Shown: positions 45,355-54,836, counted from the first letter of the stretch. The stretch: DNA of 63,861 bases from an uncultured Chitinophagaceae bacterium (GCA_903870685.1 CAIQDX010000145.1:1-63861); one strand, 5' to 3'. A program made the numbers and translations. Notes: a model not told the origin generated them from the letters alone.

Positions 45355-46997
45355 TTTTCGAAAGTTGAATAAAAATAAGGTGTCTTTGCTTCAAACTCTG
45401 CACTACAAGTATCAACCATTTTATACACTCTTGTTATTCCCAATGCTTTTCGTTTTTCATAAACTTGCTCATCCGTGCAATCGCCGTGTAAAATTTTTGC
45501 GATCTGATCATCACCAAAACCATTCTTCTTTGCTTCTTTCAATAGATCATTAGGCAAAGTATCTGCCGAATGTTTTGCAATTTCTTTTTCGATGTTGCAA
45601 ATGATTTGTATTTGATGAACAAACCATTTATCAATTCCTGTTACCTGTGAAATTGTTTTAACTGTAACGCCTTGCATCAATGCATCTTTAATGCGGAAGA
45701 TGCGATCCCATTTTGGTATTTTAATGTACTCAACAATTTCCTCACTCTTCATCAAACTCTTACCATAATATCCTAAACCAACTGCATCATTTTCCAAACT
45801 CTGACAAGCTTTTTGAATGGCTTCAGTAAAACTTCTTCCAATGCTCATCACTTCGCCAACACTTTTCATTTGCAATCCTAAAGTATCATTAGCACCTTTA
45901 AATTTATCAAAATTCCAGCGCGGCATTTTTACAATTACATAATCCAATGCCGGTTCGAAATATGCAGAAGTTGTTCTTGTGATTTGATTTTTTAATTCAT
46001 CCAACGAATAACCAATGGCCAGTTTAGCAGCAATTTTTGCAATAGGATAACCGGTTGCTTTTGATGCTAACGCAGATGAACGGCTAACACGCGGATTAAT
46101 TTCTACAGCAATTAATTCTTCAGTTTCGGGATTTTGTGCAAACTGAACATTACATCCACCTGCAAAATTTCCCAACGAACGCATCATTAATATTGCCTGA
46201 TTGCGCATGTCTTGAAACGAAGTATCACTCAATGTCATCGCAGGTGCAACAGTAATACTGTCGCCGGTGTGAATGCCCATCGGATCTAAATTTTCAACGG
46301 TACAAATGATTACAACATTATCATTTTTATCGCGCAATAATTCTAATTCATATTCTTTCCAACCCAACACTGCTTTTTCTACCAACACTTCGTGAATAGG
46401 TGAAGCTTTTAATCCGCGTTCTAAAGCAGAATCTAATTCTTCTTTGTTGTGAACAAAACTTCCGCCTGTTCCACCCAAAGTAAATGATGGGCGAATAACC
46501 AATGGAAATCCTATTTCCTGTGCAAATTCTTTGCCTTCTAAAAAACTATTCGCAACATGACTTGGTGCAACTTTAATTCCGATCTTAAACATCAACTGAC
46601 GAAATTTTTCTCTGTCTTCGGCAGTATCAATTGCAGCAACATCAACACCAATTAATCTAACATTATATTTTACCCAAACGCCTAATTCTTCTGCTTCTTT
46701 GCAAAGATTTAATGCAGTTTGTCCGCCCATGGTTGGCAATACAGCATCGATCTGATTTTCGTCTAATATCTGTTCAATACTTTCAACAGTCAATGGCAAT
46801 AAATAAACTTTATCAGCCATCATCGGATCGGTCATGATTGTTGCAGGATTGCTATTGATGAGAATTACTTTTATTCCCTCTTCGCGCAAACTACGTGCAG
46901 CCTGAGATCCGGAATAATCGAATTCGCAGGCCTGTCCGATAATAATTGGCCCGGAGCCGATAATAAGTACAGATTTGATGGAATTGTCTATTGGCAT
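45351..46997 (-). CDS. carB: Carbamoyl-phosphate synthase large subunit, N-terminal half
   Basis: A 548-residue protein matching the first half of CarB: pre-ATP-grasp IIGSGPIIIGQACEFDYSG, the carboxyphosphate ATP-grasp domain with TLGGTGGSF and NPRVSRSSALASKATGYP, and the oligomerisation domain. It ends at SAEFEAKTPYFYSTFEN, just where the full-length enzyme (about 1070 residues in E. coli) would continue with its second ATP-grasp half. The end is a clean TAA with no trace of the second half. Its stop codon overlaps that of the convergent LtaS-like gene. The second half must be elsewhere or absent; carA is not adjacent. TACATTTG upstream is a likely promoter box. Confidence 0.9.
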   Translation of the reverse strand: MPIDNSIKSVLIIGSGPIIIGQACEFDYSGSQAARSLREEGIKVILINSNPATIMTDPMMADKVYLLPLTVESIEQILDENQIDAVLPTMGGQTALNLCKEAEELGVWVKYNVRLIGVDVAAIDTAEDREKFRQLMFKIGIKVAPSHVANSFLEGKEFAQEIGFPLVIRPSFTLGGTGGSFVHNKEELDSALERGLKASPIHEVLVEKAVLGWKEYELELLRDKNDNVVIICTVENLDPMGIHTGDSITVAPAMTLSDTSFQDMRNQAILMMRSLGNFAGGCNVQFAQNPETEELIAVEINPRVSRSSALASKATGYPIAKIAAKLAIGYSLDELKNQITRTTSAYFEPALDYVIVKMPRWNFDKFKGANDTLGLQMKSVGEVMSIGRSFTEAIQKACQSLENDAVGLGYYGKSLMKSEEIVEYIKIPKWDRIFRIKDALMQGVTVKTISQVTGIDKWFVHQIQIICNIEKEIAKHSADTLPNDLLKEAKKNGFGDDQIAKILHGDCTDEQVYEKRKALGITRVYKMVDTCSAEFEAKTPYFYSTFEN

Positions 46998-47013
46998 GAT
47001 TTTACAAATTGTG

Positions 47014-47021
47014 CAAATGTA
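47014..47021 (-). promoter_or_regulatory. Candidate -7 promoter element of the carB half gene
   Basis: The minus strand reads TACATTTG followed by C, an exact TAnnTTTG match 16 nt before the start codon. No TTG is at the usual distance. Confidence 0.4.
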
Positions 47022-47133
47022 AGGTTGTGACAGGAAATAGGCAGTTAATTTTTAAAATTATCTTGCATCGATTCAGCACAACTAATTAACAGGATTTTCT
47101 GTCTTTTGTTTTTAGATGAATTAATTATAAAAT

Positions 47134-47601
47134 ATGATTGACTTAAAAGAAGGAATAAAAGCGCCAGCATTTTCCGGCATCGATCAAAACGGAAAATCAA
47201 TTTCGTTAAAAGATTTTATCGGAAAGAAAATTGTTTTGTATTTCTATCCGCATGATGATACACCCACTTGCACAACACAAGCTTGCAATCTCAGAGATAA
47301 TTATTCTTTGTTATTAAAAAACGGATTTAAAATTATCGGTATCAGTACCGATGAAGTTAAGAAGCATAAAAAATTTGAAACAAAATATAATTTGCCTTTT
47401 ACTTTAATTGCAGATGTTGATAATAGCATTGCAGAAAAATATGGCGTTTGGAAATTAAAAAAATTTATGGGCCGCGAATTTATTGGTATGCACCGAACCA
47501 CCTTTTTAATTGATGAAAAAGGAAAGATCAAAAAAATAATTACAAAACCAAATACCAAAGATCACGCTAACCAAATTTTGACAATTTGGGACGAAGCATA
47601 G
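47134..47601 (+). CDS. bcp: Thioredoxin-dependent thiol peroxidase (BCP/PrxQ family)
   Basis: A 155-residue peroxiredoxin. The peroxidatic Cys lies in FYPHDDTPTCTTQACNLRD and the resolving Cys five residues later (TQAC), the PrxQ/BCP arrangement. The block IGISTDEVKKHKKFETKYNLPF and the tail AVDGT-like region MHRTTFLIDEKGKIKKI are typical. It reduces hydrogen peroxide and organic peroxides using thioredoxin in the cytoplasm. It is divergent from carB. Confidence 0.94.
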   Translation: MIDLKEGIKAPAFSGIDQNGKSISLKDFIGKKIVLYFYPHDDTPTCTTQACNLRDNYSLLLKNGFKIIGISTDEVKKHKKFETKYNLPFTLIADVDNSIAEKYGVWKLKKFMGREFIGMHRTTFLIDEKGKIKKIITKPNTKDHANQILTIWDEA

Positions 47602-47719
47602 TCGTTGATATTACTATTACTTGTGGTGTTTCTCACTACAAAAAAATTGAATTATCTGTTATTTTAATTAGTATGGATCTGGGATAGTTTTGAGGTATTG
47701 AAAAACTACAATATCTCTA

Positions 47720-48922
47720 ATGCTTAATCAAATTCCATACAACGAAAGTGCAAGGCTTAAAGAAGTTTATGGATTAACAATACTTGATTCTCAATCCGAA
47801 AAAGAATTTAATGATGTAGTAGAATTGGCTTCACAAATTTGCAATGTTCCTGTCTCTTTAATTTCATTATTAGAAGTAAACCGTCAATGGTTTAAAGCAG
47901 CAAAAGGATTAGACATTAAAGAAACACCATGTGAAATCGCATTTTGCTCCTACGGCATTTCAGAAGATGATGGTTTCTTCGAAATAGCTGACACATTAGT
48001 CGATTCGAGATTCAATAATAAATCCATTGCTGATCCACAATCTCATCTTCGCTATTATGCAGGAACGCCTTTGGTTACAAGCCGCGGTTTTAGGGTTGGC
48101 ACCTTATGCGTTGCCGATATAAAACCAAATCATCTGGATGCACATCAAATATTTGCGCTAAAAGTTTTAAGTCAGCAGGTAACAAAAATGATAGAATTAA
48201 AACTCTCCAACAACAAATTAGAAAACCATAGTCAACATTTACAACATGAAAATGAAATGCAGCAATTAATGCTTTCTATTATTGCTCATGACGTTCGCAA
48301 TCCAATTGCAGCTATTAAAGGTGTGATGGACTTTATTACTACTAACAATATTTCTGAAGCCGATAAACAAAAACTCACAAGCATGTATTCAGAACAATTG
48401 GATCTAACACTTGATCTATTAAATAATTTGGTTGATTGGAGTAAAATGCAAATAATCAAGAATGAAGTGATGATGGAAAATTTGAATCTTTTTGAAATAA
48501 CAGAAGGATTATTAAAACAATGTAAATTGAATGCACAGTTTAAAAATAATTCACTGATTAATTTGGTTGAAAAAGATTTGTTTCTACGAACCGATAATAA
48601 TATGTTTCGTTTTATTTTACGCAACTTGATAACCAATGCAAATAAATTTACTGAGAATGGTGTAATTACTTTATATGCCCATGGTGAAATAGATAAAATA
48701 GTTTTTACTGTAAGTGATACAGGCACTGGAATGTCAACAGAAAAAGCAAAAAAACTTTTCAATAAAACTAATATAGAAAGTACGCCGGGAACTAATTACG
48801 AAAAAGGAAGTGGTCTTGGGTTAATACTCACCAAAGGTTTTATAGATTGTTTAAATGGAAAAGTAGAAGTTGAAAGTGAAGAAGGCAAAGGCACAACTAT
48901 ATTTTTATATTTCGATAAATAA
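47720..48922 (+). CDS. Soluble GAF-domain sensor histidine kinase
   Basis: A 400-residue protein without membrane segments. Residues about 20-165 are a GAF domain (NVPVSLISLLEVNRQWFKAAKG, HLRYYAGTPL). Then come a coiled linker, a HisKA domain with phospho-acceptor SIIAHDVRNPIAAIKG, and a HATPase domain with NLITNANKFTENG, SDTGTGMS and GSGLGLIL. This organisation is common in Bacteroidota for cytoplasmic signals. No response regulator lies beside it, so it is an orphan kinase. A terminator follows. Confidence 0.92.
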   Translation: MLNQIPYNESARLKEVYGLTILDSQSEKEFNDVVELASQICNVPVSLISLLEVNRQWFKAAKGLDIKETPCEIAFCSYGISEDDGFFEIADTLVDSRFNNKSIADPQSHLRYYAGTPLVTSRGFRVGTLCVADIKPNHLDAHQIFALKVLSQQVTKMIELKLSNNKLENHSQHLQHENEMQQLMLSIIAHDVRNPIAAIKGVMDFITTNNISEADKQKLTSMYSEQLDLTLDLLNNLVDWSKMQIIKNEVMMENLNLFEITEGLLKQCKLNAQFKNNSLINLVEKDLFLRTDNNMFRFILRNLITNANKFTENGVITLYAHGEIDKIVFTVSDTGTGMSTEKAKKLFNKTNIESTPGTNYEKGSGLGLILTKGFIDCLNGKVEVESEEGKGTTIFLYFDK

Positions 48923-48952
48923 TTAGCAAATACAGTTAGTTTTTTCAATGTT

Positions 48953-48980
48953 AAACATCTCTTTTCCAAGAGATGTTTTT
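48953..48980 (+). terminator. Rho-independent terminator after the histidine kinase gene
   Basis: AAACATCTCTT and AAGAGATGTTT pair over 11 bp with a 4-nt loop and continue into TT, 31 bp after the stop codon. It may also serve the convergent gene ending at 48995. Confidence 0.85.
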
Positions 48981-48994
48981 GTATTTGATATAAT

Positions 48995-50137
48995 TTAAGG
49001 AATCACTTCAAACAACATCACTTGTGTTTTTTCGAACAACATAAAATTATTATCGGCAATAAAAATTAAACTTTTATGACCATTGGGAAGATCGGGACCA
49101 AATGTTACTCCTTCGATATTATCGGTATACATTTTTAAATCATCCATGTTCAATAATAATTTTTTTATAACAGGATGCGCAGCCGGATTTTCTTTTAACG
49201 ATTTTGTATTGATGATATTAGTTGCATTATTTAAATCAGCTAAATAAACTTTAATGGTGCAGGGCAACCGGCCACTTGAAAAAGAACGTTCAATAACTAA
49301 TAATTTATTTTTCCCAACAGAAAGTATATCCGGAATTCCATTGATCTTAAAAGCATTTTCAGGGATAGCCGGATAAGCTACAGGATCTAATTCGTAAGCA
49401 TATTGCGCAATATTTTTTTTTGTGCCAACATCATATTTGAATAATCGTATCCATGCATTATTTTTTTTAGCATCTGCTCTTGGACCATCTTCATATAAAG
49501 GCTCTTCCAAGTTTACAAACATGGTTTTAAAATTATCTGCAAATGTTAATCCTTCTAATGTTCCGTTTTGTCGTGGACCTTTTTCTGTAGCGTGCATTAA
49601 TAAATTTTCAGGCAAAGGAAAAGTATCAATATATTTTCCATCAGGGTGAATAATGGTGATAGCGGGGTTTTCCAGTACAGTATCTTTTTTATTTACAATT
49701 CTTTCTCCTTCACTTGTCCAAAACATTTGTTTGGTAATTGGATTATATCTCAATGCTTCCGGATCAGGTGTATGCCAAGGATCTTGTTTCGAATTGGGAT
49801 AAGGTTTATTATCGGCATTCAAAAATGTTGTTACGTCAACAAATAAAACAGTGTCGATTTTTTTATCATTGAAAACAATTTTTGAGGAATAATATCTTGC
49901 AGGATTAACAGCCGAGCGATCATCGCTGATCATGTAATACAATTTTTTTTCTTTGTCATAATCAATCCCCGATAAACCACCAACGGTAGTTCCTTTAAAA
50001 GAATAATTATGAGGTACTTCATAATCGCTGATGAATTTTAATTTACTGATAGAAATATCTTGTGCAGCAACAATATTTATTAAAACAAAAACAGTAAAAA
50101 TTGTTGTAGAGATTTTATTTATGAATTTATATTTCAT
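48995..50137 (-). CDS. Secreted esterase-like phytase-family (PF13449-type) beta-propeller protein
   Basis: A 380-residue protein with a signal peptide (MKYKFINKISTTIFTVFVLINIVAAQ). The blocks GGLSGIDYDKEKKLYYMISDD, DPEALRYNP, LPENLLMHATEKGPRQNGTLEGLTF and TDNIEGVTFGPDLPNGHKSLIFIADNNF match the esterase-like activity of phytase family. The frame opens at 50188, but that would include the terminator stem of the upstream gene, so ATG 50137 was chosen; ATG 50143 is a second option. It should be periplasmic or secreted. Substrate unknown; phytate or phosphate esters are suggested only by the family name. Confidence 0.85.
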   Translation of the reverse strand: MKYKFINKISTTIFTVFVLINIVAAQDISISKLKFISDYEVPHNYSFKGTTVGGLSGIDYDKEKKLYYMISDDRSAVNPARYYSSKIVFNDKKIDTVLFVDVTTFLNADNKPYPNSKQDPWHTPDPEALRYNPITKQMFWTSEGERIVNKKDTVLENPAITIIHPDGKYIDTFPLPENLLMHATEKGPRQNGTLEGLTFADNFKTMFVNLEEPLYEDGPRADAKKNNAWIRLFKYDVGTKKNIAQYAYELDPVAYPAIPENAFKINGIPDILSVGKNKLLVIERSFSSGRLPCTIKVYLADLNNATNIINTKSLKENPAAHPVIKKLLLNMDDLKMYTDNIEGVTFGPDLPNGHKSLIFIADNNFMLFEKTQVMLFEVIP

Positions 50138-50171
50138 GTTCATGAATTGAAGAATAAATATAAGCAACAAA

Positions 50172-50198
50172 AAAGCTGCGAAGTTCATTCGCAGCTTT
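50172..50198 (-). terminator. Rho-independent terminator after the M28 peptidase gene
   Basis: AAAGCTGCGAA and TTCGCAGCTTT form a perfect 11-bp stem with a 5-nt loop; the minus-strand transcript then runs into TTTTTTGTTGC. It lies 15 bp after the M28 peptidase stop codon. Confidence 0.9.
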
Positions 50199-50212
50199 CA
50201 TTCTCATCTTAA

Positions 50213-52438
50213 TTATTTATTAGCAACCTGTTCTAAATAATTTGATAATTTATTGATTGATTCGGCATCAATATTAATTTGTTCCTGTGCTTCTTTCCAG
50301 TTGCGCTGTTCGATTGCTTCACGTATGCCAGGCATTGTTTTAACGCCATAACCTGTATAAAATCCAGGAGCATAAATAGTATGCTTGAACCAAGGCCTCC
50401 GTGGCAATCCATTAACAGAAAGTAATTGCTGCTCTGCTTGATACAATGATTTATTCATCGCATCATGATCGGTTGTTGATGCAAGAGATTTTTTCCATGC
50501 CTCAGCTAATTGATTTGTACTTTTCTCTAATGCACTTAATGCATTTTGCAAAGGAGAAAAATCTATAAATGGTACTTCATCTTTTGCAACAGGTAATTTT
50601 AATTTCTTTTGTGGATCAGCAGCAAGCGCATATTGTTTTGATTTGATCAACTCATTTTCAATAGCAGTATTTTCTCTTGTGTTGTTTGTTAATTCAATCA
50701 ATTCATTTGCATAACCACTGATGGTTTTATACAAACTTCTAAAATCAAAAGGCAATACATCGGCATCGGCTAAACGCAATGCAGCTCGACCGGAAGTTTT
50801 TGATAATGCAACACCATAATCGAATGTTGAATCTTTAAATCTTCTGTAATCATCATAGCTATCATAAATGGAATGATATTCTCCACCAGGATCTTCACCA
50901 CCATAACCAAAACTTAATGAGGGCACACCAAGATGCTGAATAAAAGTTGAATAATCAGAACCCGAACCCATTGCTTCTAATGAAAAATCTTTTTTAGTTA
51001 ACGCATCTTTCTTTGCTTTAGTTGATTTTGCTCTAACAACTTCAACAGCTTTTTTTCTTTCAAATACACTCACATTTGTTTGCGGATCTTTTACATCTTT
51101 AGTTATTTCACTAACGAAATTTTCAAATGCATGCGAACCTTCGGCTCCTAAAAATCCTCTTCCGTTTCCATCAGAATTTATGTAAGCAACAGCTTTCTGT
51201 TGTAATTCTGTTCCATGATCTTCGGCCCATTCTGTTGAACCCAATAATCCAGGCTCTTCACCATCCCATGCACAATAAACCAATGTACGCTTGGGTTTCC
51301 AGCCATTCTTTACTAATTCACCAATTGCTTTTGCTTCTTCTAATAATGCTGCTTGTCCGCTGATTGGATCACCTGCACCATTCACCCAAGCATCATGATG
51401 ATTGCCACGAATAACCCATTCATCAGGATATTCAGATCCTTTCATCATTGCAACAACATCATAAGCTGGTTTTAGTTGCCAATCAAATTCTACTTTCAAA
51501 TGAACTTTTGCTTTTCCGGGTCCTATATGATAAGTTATGGGCAATGCACCTCTCCAATCATCAGGAGCAACAGGTCCATCCAATGCTTCCAACAATGGTT
51601 TTGCATCATGATAACTTATTGGCAACACAGGAATTTTCAAAATTGTTACTGCATCTTTTCTATCTAAACGTTTTGCATTTTCAGTTGCACCAACACCGGG
51701 TGTTAAAGGATCGCCAGGATAAATAACCATATCCATCACGCTGCCACGTTGTACACCATATTCATTTTTAAACGCTCCTTTCGGATACACTTCTCCTTGA
51801 TAATATCCATCATCTTTCGGATCAGAATAAATGATGCAGCCAATCGCTCCATGCTCATAAGCAACTTTTGGTTTAATACCTCTCCAGCTTCTTCCATATT
51901 TTGCAATCACAATTTTTCCTTTTACATCAATTCCATATTTTTCTAATTCATCATAATCGGCGGGCAGACCATAATTTACAAAAACTAATTCTGCAGTAAC
52001 GTCACCATCCGCACTCCAAGCATTGTATGTTGGCAACTGATCTAATTGATTAGATGTTGCGTCTTCTTTTAATGAAGGTTCTTTCAACAATGCTTTATAA
52101 ATTGTTGGTGATGTTAATTCAAGCACTCTTGTTTTTGGTGTAGGAAATAAAACTTTATACGTTTCTATCTTTACATCCCAGCCCCAACTTTTGTATTTGT
52201 TATAAATAGCATCGGCAACTTCTTTACCACCTACAGAGCCGATGTGGTGTGGCTTTGCAGATAATTCTTTAATTGTTGCACCAACATTTTGCGCACTTAA
52301 CAATGCATCAAATTTTTGTTCGAGTTTGCTTTCTTCTAAAGAAGATTTTTCTGTAAATCCTGTAATCGTTTTTGTTTGTGCGTTTATTGTTTCATGCGAT
52401 AACAATAAAATAAAACCTGCAATTAAAATTTTTCTCAT
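50213..52438 (-). CDS. Secreted M28-family metallopeptidase (glutamate carboxypeptidase II-like)
   Basis: A 741-residue protein with a signal peptide (MRKILIAGFILLLSHETINA). It has a PA domain (about 120-330), the M28 zinc peptidase domain (about 345-570) and a transferrin-receptor-like dimerisation domain at the C-terminus. Zinc ligands and catalytic residues are visible as RGNHHDAW, GDPISGQAALLEEAKAI, DGEEPGLLGSTEW (catalytic Glu), YINSDGNGRG and GGEYHSIYDSYD. This is the architecture of human GCPII/PSMA. It probably cleaves C-terminal residues of peptides in the periplasm or outside. It is followed by a terminator. Confidence 0.93.
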   Translation of the reverse strand: MRKILIAGFILLLSHETINAQTKTITGFTEKSSLEESKLEQKFDALLSAQNVGATIKELSAKPHHIGSVGGKEVADAIYNKYKSWGWDVKIETYKVLFPTPKTRVLELTSPTIYKALLKEPSLKEDATSNQLDQLPTYNAWSADGDVTAELVFVNYGLPADYDELEKYGIDVKGKIVIAKYGRSWRGIKPKVAYEHGAIGCIIYSDPKDDGYYQGEVYPKGAFKNEYGVQRGSVMDMVIYPGDPLTPGVGATENAKRLDRKDAVTILKIPVLPISYHDAKPLLEALDGPVAPDDWRGALPITYHIGPGKAKVHLKVEFDWQLKPAYDVVAMMKGSEYPDEWVIRGNHHDAWVNGAGDPISGQAALLEEAKAIGELVKNGWKPKRTLVYCAWDGEEPGLLGSTEWAEDHGTELQQKAVAYINSDGNGRGFLGAEGSHAFENFVSEITKDVKDPQTNVSVFERKKAVEVVRAKSTKAKKDALTKKDFSLEAMGSGSDYSTFIQHLGVPSLSFGYGGEDPGGEYHSIYDSYDDYRRFKDSTFDYGVALSKTSGRAALRLADADVLPFDFRSLYKTISGYANELIELTNNTRENTAIENELIKSKQYALAADPQKKLKLPVAKDEVPFIDFSPLQNALSALEKSTNQLAEAWKKSLASTTDHDAMNKSLYQAEQQLLSVNGLPRRPWFKHTIYAPGFYTGYGVKTMPGIREAIEQRNWKEAQEQINIDAESINKLSNYLEQVANK

Positions 52439-52513
52439 ACTTATAAATTGATTTAAATTTTATGGTGTTGTTGCAAAGTAATGAATATGAAATAAAATTT
52501 TGTCACAAGCTTT

Positions 52514-52572
52514 ACATTTTCATGGCATCGCCGGTTGTGTCACTCACTTGTACGTTCGGAACAATATTCAAC
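52514..52572 (-). repeat. Dispersed intergenic repeat, copy F
   Basis: On the minus strand it reads GTTGAATATTGTTCCGAACG, then TACAAGTGAGTGACACAACC and GGCGATGCCATGAAAATG. It matches copy D2 along its whole length with several changes in the core. It lies between the M28 peptidase and amidase genes. Confidence 0.75.
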
Positions 52573-52574
52573 TT

Positions 52575-54224
52575 TTATTTTTTAAACATTTCGGGATGCA
52601 TTTTATTCCACTCTGTTGCATCCTGATAAAATTTAGCAACTTCAATAATCGTTGCTTCATCATATAATTTTCCAATGATGCTTATGCTTGTTGGCAAATT
52701 ATTTTTCGAAAATCCTGAAGGAATACAAATCACAGGATGTCCTGTTAAATTAGTAATGGCAGATTGATTACCTGTCCAATTTGGAGAAATGATGGCATCA
52801 AATTGTGTAACAACTTCATTTACTTTTTGCATTAATAAATAACGATGTCGTTGTGCATTGATATATTCAACAGCGCTTGTTAATCTTCTGGAACGAAATT
52901 CATTTGGCCAATCATTTTTTGTTTGTCTTGTCATTTCATCATCAACATTATATCTTGTAAACTCGTCAAATTGCGCAGCACTTTCAGAACTTAAAACGGC
53001 ACGCATAATATTAAAATTATAAAAACCGCTATCCGGAAAATCAACAGGAATTAATTGCGCACCGAGTTGTTTAAATGTTTGCAACACTTTCCATTCGTTG
53101 CGTGTTGTATCAGTTATTTTATCAAAATAATTTTTTGTATAGCCGATCTTTAATTTTTTTATATCTACAATCGATTTATAATTGAATGGTTTATTTACAG
53201 CACTTTGATCTTTACCATCAGTTCCATGAATATAATTGAATACGATTGCTGCATCTTCTGCACTTCTGCAAATCGGACCAACCTTATCTAAACTGTAACT
53301 TAATGCCATGGCACCAGTTCGGCTAATGCTTCCAAATGTAGGCCTGAGGCCGGTTACGCCGCATGTTGAAGCCGGCGAAACAATGCTTCCCCAAGTTTCT
53401 GTTCCAATGGCAAATGGAACTAAACCTGCTGACGTTGCAGATGCAGAACCTGCTGAAGAACCCGATGAACCATTTTTTAAATTCCATGGATTTTTTGTTC
53501 TACCACCAAACCAATAATCACCCATTGCTAATGCACCCATTGTAAATTTTGCAATTAAAACAGCACCAGCTTCTTTTAATTTTAAATACACAAAAGCATC
53601 ATCATCAATCACCTGATCTTTATACGGAGCAGCACCCCAAGTTGTTTTTGTTCCTTTCACTGCAAACAGATCTTTTAAACCATATGGAATGCCGTGTAAC
53701 AATCCTCTGTATTTCCCTTTTGCAATTTCTTCATCGGCTTGCTTCGCTTGTTGCATCGCAATATCTTTTGTAAAAGAAATAACACATTGCAGTGTGTCGC
53801 TGTATTTTTTTAATCTGTCGATAAAAAACTTTGTCAATTCAACCGAACTTATTTTTTTGTTTTTGATGAGTGATGCTAATTGCGCAACTGAATAATAAGC
53901 CAATTCGTTTTTATCTTTTGGTAATGAAATATTATTTGAAATATTCCAATTGATTGGTTCTTGTTTTTCGGAAAATTTCATTCCGGGTAAAACCGGACTT
54001 TGCCACAAACTCAATGGTACAGCATTGTTCAGTGAAAGTTTATGCATGAGTTTATAATTCTCTGCATTTTCTTTTACTGCATCGTACATGGTATCAATTT
54101 CTTTTTGAGTGAAAGAAAGATCAAAAAGTTTTGATGCTGATATTAAATCGGTTTTAGAAATTGTGTCTTGCGCAAATGAAGACAATGCAATGATTACAAA
54201 AAGCGGCAATAATAATTTTCTCAT
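52575..54224 (-). CDS. Secreted amidase (amidase signature family)
   Basis: A 549-residue protein with a signal peptide (MRKLLLPLFVIIALSSFAQ), a helical region of about 90 residues and an amidase signature domain. The Ser-cisSer-Lys triad is recognisable: Lys in YGLKDLFAVKG, the first Ser in GSSGSSAGSASATSAG, and the nucleophilic Ser in GTETWGSIVSPAS. The secreted location separates it from GatA, which is cytoplasmic. It might act on peptide amides or acyl amides in the periplasm. The next gene upstream on the same strand, mgsA, is 70 bp away. Confidence 0.9.
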   Translation of the reverse strand: MRKLLLPLFVIIALSSFAQDTISKTDLISASKLFDLSFTQKEIDTMYDAVKENAENYKLMHKLSLNNAVPLSLWQSPVLPGMKFSEKQEPINWNISNNISLPKDKNELAYYSVAQLASLIKNKKISSVELTKFFIDRLKKYSDTLQCVISFTKDIAMQQAKQADEEIAKGKYRGLLHGIPYGLKDLFAVKGTKTTWGAAPYKDQVIDDDAFVYLKLKEAGAVLIAKFTMGALAMGDYWFGGRTKNPWNLKNGSSGSSAGSASATSAGLVPFAIGTETWGSIVSPASTCGVTGLRPTFGSISRTGAMALSYSLDKVGPICRSAEDAAIVFNYIHGTDGKDQSAVNKPFNYKSIVDIKKLKIGYTKNYFDKITDTTRNEWKVLQTFKQLGAQLIPVDFPDSGFYNFNIMRAVLSSESAAQFDEFTRYNVDDEMTRQTKNDWPNEFRSRRLTSAVEYINAQRHRYLLMQKVNEVVTQFDAIISPNWTGNQSAITNLTGHPVICIPSGFSKNNLPTSISIIGKLYDEATIIEVAKFYQDATEWNKMHPEMFKK

Positions 54225-54294
54225 GACAGGAAAGATAATGCATGAGAAATAAAAAAAGAAGGGTTATCAAATTTATTACACGAATATGATTTGT

Positions 54295-54759
54295 TTAAGT
54301 ATTCTCTTTCACATTTCGTGTTAGATATTTTGTATAGTCCGGAATTGTTGTTTCATATTCATCATGCATAAAAGGAGATGTTACTAAAAAATCTGCTGTT
54401 GCTCTGTCGCACGCCATTGGAATATTCCAAGCAACACATAAGCGCAGCAAGGCTTTCACGTCGCTGTCATGTGGTTGTGCTTCCATTGGATCCCAGAAAA
54501 AAATCATAATATCAATTTCTCCTTGAGCAATCATACTTCCAATTTGTTGATCACCTCCAAGTGGTCCACTTAATAATTTTTTTACCGGACGATCTAGTGC
54601 TTCTTCCATTAATTTGCCTGTTGTACCTGTTGCGCATAATTCGTGTTTCGCCAAAACAGTTTTATTATAAACTGCCCATTCCATTAGATCTGCTTTTTTA
54701 TGATCGTGTGCAACTAATGCAATACGTTTCCTTTTTCCGAGAATTTTTGTAGTGGTCAT
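54295..54759 (-). CDS. mgsA: Methylglyoxal synthase
   Basis: A 154-residue enzyme that converts dihydroxyacetone phosphate to methylglyoxal and phosphate. The phosphate-binding TGTTGKLMEEA, the catalytic Asp in SGPLGGDQQIG, the Asp/His motif FFWDPMEAQPHDSDVKALLR and the initial IALVAHDHKK all match E. coli MgsA. It relieves sugar-phosphate stress in the cytoplasm. Glyoxalase genes are not near. It stands alone between the amidase and an acyltransferase gene. Confidence 0.95.
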   Translation of the reverse strand: MTTTKILGKRKRIALVAHDHKKADLMEWAVYNKTVLAKHELCATGTTGKLMEEALDRPVKKLLSGPLGGDQQIGSMIAQGEIDIMIFFWDPMEAQPHDSDVKALLRLCVAWNIPMACDRATADFLVTSPFMHDEYETTIPDYTKYLTRNVKENT

Positions 54760-54836
54760 GTGGAAAATATTATTATGATTAACTGCTATGAAGTTAACTT
54801 AACCAAAATACTTATCTAAGAAAAAAGTAAATATTA

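Noticed and set aside
47620-47640. Short GTGGTG/CACTAC hairpin between bcp and the histidine kinase gene
   Set aside because: Only six pairs with one wobble and followed by an A run rather than T, so it does not look like a terminator on the plus strand.
50138-50188. N-terminal extension of the phytase-family protein
   Set aside because: These codons include the terminator stem of the upstream M28 peptidase gene; the signal peptide is complete from 50137.
53308-53895. Several long plus-strand frames inside the amidase gene
   Set aside because: They are shadows of the minus-strand gene, which has a full set of catalytic motifs and a signal peptide.
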